Source of the DNA: Candidatus Izemoplasmatales bacterium
GTDB lineage: Bacteria; Bacillota_I; Bacilli_A; Izemoplasmatales; Hujiaoplasmataceae
Length of the DNA stretch: 64,000 bases
NCBI GenBank assembly: GCA_041649275.1
Contig: JBAZNL010000001.1
Span: 1 to 64,000 of the forward strand
Direction of reading: 5' to 3'
Position 1 is the stretch's first letter, and the number at the start of each line of letters is the position of its first letter. Positions 51,043 through 59,048 of this stretch are shown here, piece after piece. Below the pieces are notes generated by a model. That model made no database searches and was not told where the DNA came from. It saw only the letters and a list, made by a program, of their open reading frames with translations. The position numbers and the translations under genes are program-made.

Positions 51043-53106
51043 CTATTCTTCCCAGGCGAGGCGGATCAGCGCCCCGTCGAAATCCCAGACGTCCGGCGCG
51101 GCGGCCGCGATCGCGGCCAGAAGCGCCGCATCCAGCGGGGCGATGCCGTCGCCCCTGCCGACCGTCGGATTCCCGATGCGGTCGAGCGCGGCGTCGGAAT
51201 AGCCGCAGCGTTCGAACAGGTTCGCGTACGTCCCGCCCGGGGTCGTGCCGGCGAAGCCGCCGACGCGGACCTCGGGGGACGCGTTGTTCCAGGTGACGGT
51301 CGCGATCGAAAGACAGCGGACGACCCTGACGTTGTAGCCCTCGACGCGGCCGGCGAAGCCGCCCGCGACGACGAGGCTCGCGCGTTCCATCGGTCCGGCT
51401 TCCACCGTTCCGTCGACGTAGGAATCGTAGATCGCCCCGTAGCCCAGATACCCGACGAAGCCGCCGACGTATCCGAATCCGGAGATGCTTCCCCACACGG
51501 AACATTCGCGGATCTCCAGTCGATTGTCCATGATCATCCCCGCGAAGCCGCCGGTCGGGGTCGCTTCGCCGCCGGCGCCCGCGATGCTTCCGAGCACGGT
51601 CGAGCGGGTGACGGAAGCATCCGCGTCGGACGCCTCGAAGCGTCCGGCGAAGCCGCCGGTCGTCATCCAGGCGGTGGAAACCGTGCCCTGGAAGACCACG
51701 CCGTCGACCTGGCAGTCGCGGACGGTCCCGAAGACGCCGCCGGCGGCGCCGGTCCCGTTGCGGGAGGTCACGTCGATGGCGAAGAGGACGCGGACGTTCT
51801 CGATGTCGGAACGGATCGCGGAGCCGGCGAGGCCGCCGGCGGAAACGTCCATGGTCCCGCTGTCGACCACGATCGTTCCGGAGAGCGTGAGGTCCCTGAC
51901 GACGGCGCCATCGAGGATCCCGAAGAAGCCGAGACGGGCGCCGTCCGCATCGATCTCGATTCCCGAGACCGTGTGTCCGCCGCCGTCGAACACGCCCGTG
52001 AAGTCGAGCGGTTCCCACGGCTGCGACAGGATGATGTCGGCCGCGAGGGTGACGGCGCCGCCATGGACGGCGCGCAGCTGCATTTCGGTCCAGACGACGG
52101 TCGACGAAAGATAGACGCGCAGGCTGGCGGGCGAAGGCAGGTGGACGAGCGACGTCGCGACGACTTCGAGATAGGCGCCGGAACTCGCGACGAGGCTCGC
52201 GGGGACCGTCCAGGAAGTCTCCGACACGCTCGCATAGGGCTGGCCGTTCACGAGGATGTCGTAGCCGTCGGCCCCTTCGACCGGATCGAAGGTAAGGGTT
52301 CCCGCGGAATACGCGGCGTTTCCGGGCGTCGCGAGGGTGAGGGTCGGGAAGATCAGGATGGCGGAACCGAAGCCGGAATCGGCGAAGGCCTCGCCGTCCG
52401 CGACGGCCATCACGCGGACGGTGTGGCTGCCGGCGTAGCCGTAGCGCAGGTCGATCGATGCGGTCGTCGCGGCGTATTCGTCGTCGCCGACCATGATCAC
52501 GTAGGAAACCGCGTCCTCCACTTCGTCCCAGACGATCGCGCCGCCGGAAAGGCGGATGTTGCCGGGGACGGGAAGCGTCGTGCGGATCCGGAGAATTTCG
52601 GAATAGGGACTCGAGACGATCCAGCCGTCGGAGCGGCCGACGGCGAGGACCTGCACGTCGGCGGCGGTCCCGGCCGGGATCTCATAGGCGGTCTCGAGGG
52701 TCGGGTATTCGACGCCGTCGATCAGGACGACGTAGCCGGTGGCGTGCGGGACGGCGTCCCAGCGGACGGATCCGCCATCCTGGGCGAGGTCGGCGGGCGC
52801 AGCGAGGCGGATCACCGCGATCGCGTTCACGGTGTCCGACCATTCCGTCTCGGATTGGTCGTCCTTCGCCTTGACGGCGAGGGCGACGGGACCGAAGAGG
52901 TCTTCGGGGAGGGTCGTCGAAGTGTCTTCGACGTCATATTCGACGTCGTCCACCTTGAGGACATAGCCGGTCGCGCCGTCGACCGCATCCCAGGAGACGG
53001 TGCGTTCGGAGAGATGCAGGCCGGCGGGGACGTCGAGGGCCTTCCGGCAGCCGGAGAGACCGAGGAGAAGGAGGAGGGACAGGAGGATCGTCGACAGGCG
53101 CTTCAT
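51043..53106 (-). CDS. Lipoprotein with FN3-like domains and GLUG beta-helix repeats
   Basis: About 687 residues from the ATG at 53106. The signal peptide MKRLSTILLSLLLLLGLSGC ends in a lipobox. Residues about 25-370 consist of four FN3-like repeats of the form VRWDAVPHATGYVVLIDGVEY, each with the WDxVxxAxxYxVxVxG pattern, and residues about 390-680 are GLUG-type repeats (GVFDGGGHTVSGIEI, GGLAGSAIR, GGVFGTVRD, GGFAGRFEA). This is an adhesin-like lipoprotein. It sits 11 bases after the GH130 gene in the mannan operon and may bind the polysaccharide or the cell wall. The upstream extension of the frame is not coding. Confidence 0.8.
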   Translation of the reverse strand: MKRLSTILLSLLLLLGLSGCRKALDVPAGLHLSERTVSWDAVDGATGYVLKVDDVEYDVEDTSTTLPEDLFGPVALAVKAKDDQSETEWSDTVNAIAVIRLAAPADLAQDGGSVRWDAVPHATGYVVLIDGVEYPTLETAYEIPAGTAADVQVLAVGRSDGWIVSSPYSEILRIRTTLPVPGNIRLSGGAIVWDEVEDAVSYVIMVGDDEYAATTASIDLRYGYAGSHTVRVMAVADGEAFADSGFGSAILIFPTLTLATPGNAAYSAGTLTFDPVEGADGYDILVNGQPYASVSETSWTVPASLVASSGAYLEVVATSLVHLPSPASLRVYLSSTVVWTEMQLRAVHGGAVTLAADIILSQPWEPLDFTGVFDGGGHTVSGIEIDADGARLGFFGILDGAVVRDLTLSGTIVVDSGTMDVSAGGLAGSAIRSDIENVRVLFAIDVTSRNGTGAAGGVFGTVRDCQVDGVVFQGTVSTAWMTTGGFAGRFEASDADASVTRSTVLGSIAGAGGEATPTGGFAGMIMDNRLEIRECSVWGSISGFGYVGGFVGYLGYGAIYDSYVDGTVEAGPMERASLVVAGGFAGRVEGYNVRVVRCLSIATVTWNNASPEVRVGGFAGTTPGGTYANLFERCGYSDAALDRIGNPTVGRGDGIAPLDAALLAAIAAAAPDVWDFDGALIRLAWEE

Positions 53107-53117
53107 CTCGTTGTTCC

Positions 53118-55613
53118 TCACTTCGGGGTCGAGACGGCGGTGCCGTCCACGACCGTATAGACCGACGGATGGTTCAGGTTCTCGTGCGTGTCCGCATCGC
53201 GGACGAAGGCGACGACGTAGTACTGCGCGGGCAGGGATTCGATCAGGGACAGGTCGACGGCGACGTCGACCGGGATCCCGGTCGAATACTTCCCGAGCGC
53301 GGTCCGCGAGAAGTGCGGGACGGCGTAGGGCGAGACGACCGCATCGAGGAGGGTCCCGTCGAGCGCATGAACCTCGAGGACGAACTCGACCGATCGGTCC
53401 GACTTGTCGGCGCCGTAAGCCTTGTTCAGCGCGAGCGTCGAGGCGGTGAGGACGCTGCCGTCGAGACGGAAACCGGCCGCGCCGGCCGCGAAGTCGGCGC
53501 GCGCGGTCGCGACCGCGACGTACATGTCGCCCGCGCCGTAATAGAGGTACCAGGTGTTGTCGTGGCGGATCATCGAGTCGGCGAACATGCACTTGCGGAA
53601 GAGGCCGTAGTCGATCTTGTTGGTGTCGGTCGGATGCATCGCCGGTTCGTTCAGGTCGAGCCTGAGGTTCGTGAGCTCGAACGGGTTCGACTTCGTCGTC
53701 TTGAGGACGCCGAGGGCGTAGAACCAGCCGGAGACGTTTTCCTGCTCGTTCTGGAGGTTCCCGTCGGAAAGCCGGCCGCCGCCGTACATCAGGTAGATGT
53801 CCGTATCGTCTTCCCCGTAGAGGTTCGTGAGCGCCATGCAGGACTCGTTGCCGTTCGTGAAGTCCTCGACGTCGTTACCGCCGAAGCCGGCGACGGCGAC
53901 GTCGACGATGTCGGCGGCTTCGATCCGAAGGACGTCGGAGGTGAAGCCGATCTTGGTGTAGCCGCCGTCCTTCATGTAGATCATGTACACCTTTCCGGCA
54001 TGACCCGGACGCGGGTCGGTGATCATGACCGCGTTCCCTTCCGGATCGGTCACGAAGGTGCCGCTCTTGATCGCCCCGCCGTAGTCGGGGGCGATCCGTC
54101 CGACCTTGTAGAAGGTCGAAAAGTCGTAGGTGTAGATGATTCCCTCGCGGGTGACGGAATTGTCGTACATCGTGTAGGTGATGTAGTAGGTGGTCCTGCC
54201 GCCGCGGTTCGGATCGCGTTCGATCTTGAACATGCGCGGATCCTCGAGGCCGCCGCCGGCCTCGTCGTTCGTGGTCGGCCAGGCGATCGGGTTGTCCTCC
54301 CCGCGCGTGAAGTCGATCCCGTCGTAGGAATAGGCGTAGGCGAGGGTGGACATGTGGCCGAGCGGGTATTTGTCGCCGAAGTAGTGGTTGAAGTTGTCGG
54401 GGAGTTCGGCGCGGTAGATCATGTGGAAGATGCCGTTCTCCTCGTCGTAGACGACGGCCGGGTTGTAGGTTCCGAACGACTCGAAGCCGGGGATGTCGCC
54501 GTCCGCGATCGAGGCGAGGTCGGTGACGACCCCGTCCGCGTCGCGGATCCGCCCGATCGGGGCGAGGATCAGCCCGGAGGGATTCAGGGTGATCGAGGAC
54601 ATCGCCGTCCAGGCCGGGGCGTCCTTCGAGAACTCCATCGGGTTCCCGAGGGGGACGGAGGGGATGGATGACCAGTCGAAGAGTTCGAACGAGTAGATCG
54701 AGAAGGTCGAATCGTAGGGGAAGCGGCCGGTGTCCTTGGTGACCTGGCTGGTCTCGCGCTGGACGAGCTCGAGCTTGAGGTAGCGGGCCGAGACATCGTT
54801 CGACAGAGGCAGGAAGTCGACCTCGCCGAGGCCGACGTCGGAACCCGTGACCTTCGTCCAGCACGCGTCGGCGCGGCCGGGGGCGACATCCGGTCCGTCG
54901 CAGGCGTAGACGTCGAAGATGCGGGCGAACGAGACCTCCCAGCGGATCTTGACGAGGTCGAAGGTCTTCGTCGAACCGAGGTCGAAGATCGCATGCTGGC
55001 CGTCGGCGGCCGCCGAGGCCCAGCGGGTCGACGCGACGTTGTCGGTCATGTGGGAGGCGCGGTGGACGGCCTCGGCCTCAAACGACGAGACATTCGCGGT
55101 CGCGCCGACGGCGAGGTCCTGCGGACCGTAGACCTCGAAGGAATAGAACGAATAGCCGTAGCCGGTGGCGCGGCTGACGCCCTGGAAGCGGACGAAGCGG
55201 CATTCGATCCAGGCGTCGAACGTGATCTCGTCGACGGTTCTCTGGGTGTTTTCGACCGTGGCGACGGTCTGCCACGTGACGGCGTCCTGCGACATCTGGA
55301 TCTCGTACTTCGAAGCGTACGCGGCCTCCCAGTCGATCGTCACCTTCCCGACCTTCTCGAGCGAGCCGAGGTCGACGTAGAACCAGGCGTCGTCGCGCGC
55401 CTCGCTCGCGTAGCGGGTCGCGGGGTCGGCGTCGACGGCGCGGACGTTGTAGTTCGTATCGGTGTTCGGGGTCGAGACGACGCGCCGCCCGCAGGCGAGG
55501 TCGACGCCGTAGGCCCTGGGCTCGACCGCGTCGGCCGACAGCCTGAGAAACGTCGCCGCGAGGGCGGCGCCGAGCGTCGTCAGGAGGAGGAACAATACGA
55601 TTTTCTTGGGCAT
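53118..55613 (-). CDS. Secreted GH130 enzyme with two F5/8 type C-like carbohydrate-binding domains
   Basis: About 831 residues from the ATG at 55613 (AAGGAG site). Signal peptide, two discoidin (F5/8 C) domains (about 45-175 and 178-320: ATRYASEARDDAWFYVDLGS and ASTRWASAAADGQHAIFDLGS), then a five-blade propeller (about 330-690) with SFGTYNPAVVYDEENGIFHMIYRA, GLEDPRMFKI and WYLYYGAGDMYVAVATARADF, which are GH130 signatures. GH130 enzymes act on beta-mannosides, as phosphorylases or, when secreted, as beta-1,2-mannobiose hydrolases. The partner GH125 gene supports mannan or N-glycan breakdown. Whether it uses water or phosphate is not decided by the visible residues. Confidence 0.88.
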   Translation of the reverse strand: MPKKIVLFLLLTTLGAALAATFLRLSADAVEPRAYGVDLACGRRVVSTPNTDTNYNVRAVDADPATRYASEARDDAWFYVDLGSLEKVGKVTIDWEAAYASKYEIQMSQDAVTWQTVATVENTQRTVDEITFDAWIECRFVRFQGVSRATGYGYSFYSFEVYGPQDLAVGATANVSSFEAEAVHRASHMTDNVASTRWASAAADGQHAIFDLGSTKTFDLVKIRWEVSFARIFDVYACDGPDVAPGRADACWTKVTGSDVGLGEVDFLPLSNDVSARYLKLELVQRETSQVTKDTGRFPYDSTFSIYSFELFDWSSIPSVPLGNPMEFSKDAPAWTAMSSITLNPSGLILAPIGRIRDADGVVTDLASIADGDIPGFESFGTYNPAVVYDEENGIFHMIYRAELPDNFNHYFGDKYPLGHMSTLAYAYSYDGIDFTRGEDNPIAWPTTNDEAGGGLEDPRMFKIERDPNRGGRTTYYITYTMYDNSVTREGIIYTYDFSTFYKVGRIAPDYGGAIKSGTFVTDPEGNAVMITDPRPGHAGKVYMIYMKDGGYTKIGFTSDVLRIEAADIVDVAVAGFGGNDVEDFTNGNESCMALTNLYGEDDTDIYLMYGGGRLSDGNLQNEQENVSGWFYALGVLKTTKSNPFELTNLRLDLNEPAMHPTDTNKIDYGLFRKCMFADSMIRHDNTWYLYYGAGDMYVAVATARADFAAGAAGFRLDGSVLTASTLALNKAYGADKSDRSVEFVLEVHALDGTLLDAVVSPYAVPHFSRTALGKYSTGIPVDVAVDLSLIESLPAQYYVVAFVRDADTHENLNHPSVYTVVDGTAVSTPK

Positions 55614-55639
55614 GGATGGGCTCCTTTTCGGGCAACGGC

Positions 55640-58600
55640 TCATTCGCCGGATTTGACGGGGATCGAAAACGCGTCCAGGACGGCGCCCGTCCGGTCGATC
55701 GTCGTGACGCTGATCTGGGTCGGAGTGACGGTGACGACGCTTGCGGTCGGGACCGTCGGGACGAGCTGGAAGGCGGCGGGACTCGCGGTGTTGTCGTATA
55801 CCTTGTGGCCGCCCGAGCCGCCGGCGAGATAGACGGTGCCGGAGAGCGGATCGCCGGTCGCCTCCCCGCCCGCCATCGCCGCGGTCCGGGCGTAGACGTG
55901 GTCGTGGCCGGAGAGGACGAGGTCGACCGACGCCGCGTCGAAGACGGCGAGCCAGTCATCCCGGAGCGCCGCGGCCTCGTCCGGATGCGTCGGCCCGTAC
56001 ATCGAGTAGTGCGTCCCGACGATCAGGAAATCGTGCGCGTGCGCCGCGACGACGTCGTAGAACCACGCCTGCTGAAGGGCGACGTCGGTCCGTTCGACGG
56101 TGTCGAGCATGATGAAGAGGACGTTCCCGTAGACGACGTAGTACGAGGAATCGAGCCGGCTTTCGACGCCGTTCTTGGGATTGTTGAAGAGGGAGGCGTA
56201 GTAGGACGGAGACGTCGTCGCGCGGTCCTGGTCCTGGTAGTCGTGGTTGCCGGGGACGGTGAGCAGCGGCGTCGTCGCCAGGCCGGTCGCGAAGAAGCGG
56301 TCCCAGAAGAGCGGCGCCATCCCGACCTCGACGACGTCGCCGGTGACCATCGCGAAGGCCATCGGGCCGTAGCGCGAGACCGCCTCGTCGAAGAGGTCCT
56401 TCGTGATCAGGGTCTCCTGCCAGGTGTCCGCCTGGGTGTCGGTCATGTAGAGGAACGTCAACGTGCCGTCGGTATCGCCGGTCGTGAAGGCGGCGACCGG
56501 CGAAGCCTTCCCGCCGTTCACGGTCCGGACCAGGTAGGTCGTGTTCGGCGACAGGCCGGTCAGGGTCGCCTCGTAGAGGTAGCGGTCGGAGAAGCCGAAA
56601 TCGATCCCGCCGACGGTGGCTCGGGCGGTCGAATACGCCGTGCCCGCGAGGATCGCGGTCGTCGCGTTCCGGAAATACGGGTCGGACGAAAGCGTGTAGG
56701 TCACCGCGGCGGTCGACGCGTCCGCCTGGAAGGAGAGGTTGAGGCCGGTCCCGGCGTCCTCCGCCGGGGTGGCGTCCAGATACCAGGTGCCGTTGTCGGG
56801 TTCGCTCTCGATCGCGGCCGCGGGCGTGCGCCGCTGGCCGTCGTCGGGATCGACCTTCGCCAGGCCGTAGCCGGCGTTCACGGCGACGCGGTAGTCGAGG
56901 TCGGGGGAGGCGGAGAGGGAGACGTTCCGGATCAGCGCCACGCCCCAGTCGCCGTCGCGGTTGTCGACGACCTCGAGGTAGTACTCCTTCGCCGGGTCGA
57001 GGCCGCCGAGGTCGTACCAGTGGTCCTTGAAGTCGCCCGAATCGGATGCCGCGGCGAGATCCTCGCGGCGGACGAGCCGCAGGACCTCGAGGTTCGTCCC
57101 GACCTCCTTCACGAGCACGAAGACCTGCTTGTCGCGCTGGACGGCGCCGGCGAACTGGTAGCGGAGGTAACGGTTCACGCCGATCGTGAAGGCCGGCGAG
57201 CGGAGCGCGCCGACGGCGGAATTCCCGCCGACGGAACTGATCGCGCCGCCGTTTGCGATCGTGAAGACCCCGTCCGGATTCCCCCAGCCGTCGAGGTTCG
57301 CGGTGAGCGCGCCGTTTGCGATCGCGTTCGTCGCCGTACCTGCGCCGGCGATGACGGGCAGGACGTTCGTCGCGGTCGTATCCGCGGTCACGACGGGGGC
57401 GACGGGCAGGTAGGTGTCGACGGCGTCGCAGGAGAGCACGTTCCATTCATGCGAGGCGGCGTCGACGAGGAGGACGTAGAGGGTATGTCCGAGATAGGCC
57501 GAGAGGTCGGCGTAGTATTGGAACAAGTACGCCTCGGCGTTCGCGGTGCCGCTCTTCGCGGTGAGCCCGAAGTGGCGGTTCGCGAAGCGTGCGACCTCGA
57601 CGTCGGTCTCGGCGTCGTGGACGGAGAGGTACGCGGCGGAGTCGTTCTTCCCGCCGCCGAGCCGAAAGCCGATCCAGCCGGAGCCGGCGAGGACGAAGTC
57701 GCTCGACCGCATCATCCCCATCCGTTCCTGGTTCAGGTCCTTGTTCGCGTTGTCGTAGGGATCGGCGTAGACGCCGAAGAGGTAGTTCCCGTCCTTGTTG
57801 TAGGGGTTCGTGCCGGCGGAGCCGTAATACGCGGTCGAAACGACACGTTCGTTCCGAAACGCCGTGAGCGCGCTTTCGTCCTTCCAGATCCCGTAGGTCG
57901 TCCAGCCGGAGAGGTCGCCTTCCTCGAAGCCGCCGTTTACGATCTCGTAGGCGGCTTCGTCGTAGACGGTGACGAGGGTTCCCTCCCCGTCCTGCGCGAT
58001 CAGGTAGGCGCGGACGGTCGAAGCGGAACCCGCCGCGAAGCTCATGAGGAACTCGCCGGTCGGCGCATAGCGCTTCTGCGAGACCCTCCGGACGGCGCCT
58101 TCGGTGTCGATGGTCAATTCGGCGATCCGGTCCGCATGGGTGAGGAAGCCGCACTCGACGAAGGCATAGCCTTCCGGCAGGACGTAGCGCGCGAGGCCCG
58201 TCTTCCGGAATTCGTCGTGCCGGAGGCCGAGGTCGCCCTGATGGACGACCCGCGGGGCCGATGCCGGCGCGGCGTCGGCGTAGACCGCGACGAGCGCGGT
58301 CGATGAAAACACCGTGAAGGAGAACGGCGTGCCGTAGCCGAAGACCTTGCCGTCCCTCTCCCAGTGGTGGAAGACCTTGCCGGACGGGGCTTCGTCGGCG
58401 ACGGCGGTCGCGACCGCGTTGTAGGCGTAGGTGCCGTCGCCCGAACCGCCCGCGACCGAGACGGCGTAGGTGCCGGCCTCGACGGTCTCGTAGGCGACGT
58501 GGGTGACGACGTCGGATGTCACATGGTCGTAGGCTTCGCTCCATCCGGTCACGGCCATGCCGGGGCGGTCGGGAAGCGACGCCGGCGGCGTCGCGGTCGC

Positions 58601-59026
58601 ACCGTCCTGGACGTATTCGACCTTGAGGATCTTCCCGTTGGCGTCGACGAAGGCGACCACGTGGCGATCGGAGGGGCTGAAGACGGCGGTGAGGGCGTTT
58701 TCGCCGGTGAGGATGAACTCGTGGTCGAGCGGGACGGAGAGGATCGTGCCGTTCAGTTCCCAGAAGAGGAACGTGTAGTCGACGGCGCCGGAAGGCGCGT
58801 CGGCGAGGTCTCCCTGCAGGGAGATCTTCTCGCCGTAGACCATTCCCGCGATCGTCGTCGAAAGAATGTTGGAAGGATCGAAATAGGACGTCAGCTCGAC
58901 CGTCACGGGGACGGCCGACTGGTTCCCGCCCGAGGCGGAGACGATCGGGAGGTCACGGCGGAAGAGACCCGCGAAGGCGAGGGACGAAAGGATCAGGATC
59001 GTGATCAGAAACGTCTTCTTCTTCAT
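55640..59026 (-). CDS. Secreted metallophosphoesterase with shared N-terminal module, binding modules and FN3-like domain
   Basis: 1128 residues with a strong AAAGGAGGT site. Signal peptide to about 30; the shared N-terminal module (about 40-350); two galactose-binding-like modules beginning VNGGFEEGDLSGWTTYGIWKDES (about 370-715); an FN3-like domain (about 720-860: TLTGLSPNTTYLVRTV); and a calcineurin-like phosphoesterase at about 865-1100 with DTQAD, TGDVVE, PGNHDYQD, GTHYSMYG and LSGHDHVYART. All metal-binding motifs of the purple-acid-phosphatase type are present, so it should release phosphate outside the cell. In a mannan operon it might remove phosphate from phosphomannan. Confidence 0.88.
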   Translation of the reverse strand: MKKKTFLITILILSSLAFAGLFRRDLPIVSASGGNQSAVPVTVELTSYFDPSNILSTTIAGMVYGEKISLQGDLADAPSGAVDYTFLFWELNGTILSVPLDHEFILTGENALTAVFSPSDRHVVAFVDANGKILKVEYVQDGATATPPASLPDRPGMAVTGWSEAYDHVTSDVVTHVAYETVEAGTYAVSVAGGSGDGTYAYNAVATAVADEAPSGKVFHHWERDGKVFGYGTPFSFTVFSSTALVAVYADAAPASAPRVVHQGDLGLRHDEFRKTGLARYVLPEGYAFVECGFLTHADRIAELTIDTEGAVRRVSQKRYAPTGEFLMSFAAGSASTVRAYLIAQDGEGTLVTVYDEAAYEIVNGGFEEGDLSGWTTYGIWKDESALTAFRNERVVSTAYYGSAGTNPYNKDGNYLFGVYADPYDNANKDLNQERMGMMRSSDFVLAGSGWIGFRLGGGKNDSAAYLSVHDAETDVEVARFANRHFGLTAKSGTANAEAYLFQYYADLSAYLGHTLYVLLVDAASHEWNVLSCDAVDTYLPVAPVVTADTTATNVLPVIAGAGTATNAIANGALTANLDGWGNPDGVFTIANGGAISSVGGNSAVGALRSPAFTIGVNRYLRYQFAGAVQRDKQVFVLVKEVGTNLEVLRLVRREDLAAASDSGDFKDHWYDLGGLDPAKEYYLEVVDNRDGDWGVALIRNVSLSASPDLDYRVAVNAGYGLAKVDPDDGQRRTPAAAIESEPDNGTWYLDATPAEDAGTGLNLSFQADASTAAVTYTLSSDPYFRNATTAILAGTAYSTARATVGGIDFGFSDRYLYEATLTGLSPNTTYLVRTVNGGKASPVAAFTTGDTDGTLTFLYMTDTQADTWQETLITKDLFDEAVSRYGPMAFAMVTGDVVEVGMAPLFWDRFFATGLATTPLLTVPGNHDYQDQDRATTSPSYYASLFNNPKNGVESRLDSSYYVVYGNVLFIMLDTVERTDVALQQAWFYDVVAAHAHDFLIVGTHYSMYGPTHPDEAAALRDDWLAVFDAASVDLVLSGHDHVYARTAAMAGGEATGDPLSGTVYLAGGSGGHKVYDNTASPAAFQLVPTVPTASVVTVTPTQISVTTIDRTGAVLDAFSIPVKSGE

Positions 59027-59048
59027 CGTCCCGGGACCTCCTTTCGGG

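Noticed and set aside
50702..52018. Long upstream extension of the frame of the secreted protein at 48455
   Set aside because: The signal peptide starts at 50701 with a perfect ribosome binding site; the extension runs through another gene and gives an Arg-rich translation.
50884..53160. A 758-codon open frame on the plus strand
   Set aside because: Antisense to the FN3/GLUG lipoprotein gene; the product is low-complexity and charged, with no family features.
55616..58306. An 896-codon open frame on the plus strand
   Set aside because: It is the mirror of the phosphoesterase gene: in GC-rich DNA the opposite strand stays open. It has no ribosome binding site, and its product is an Arg/Asp/Val-rich sequence with no domain.
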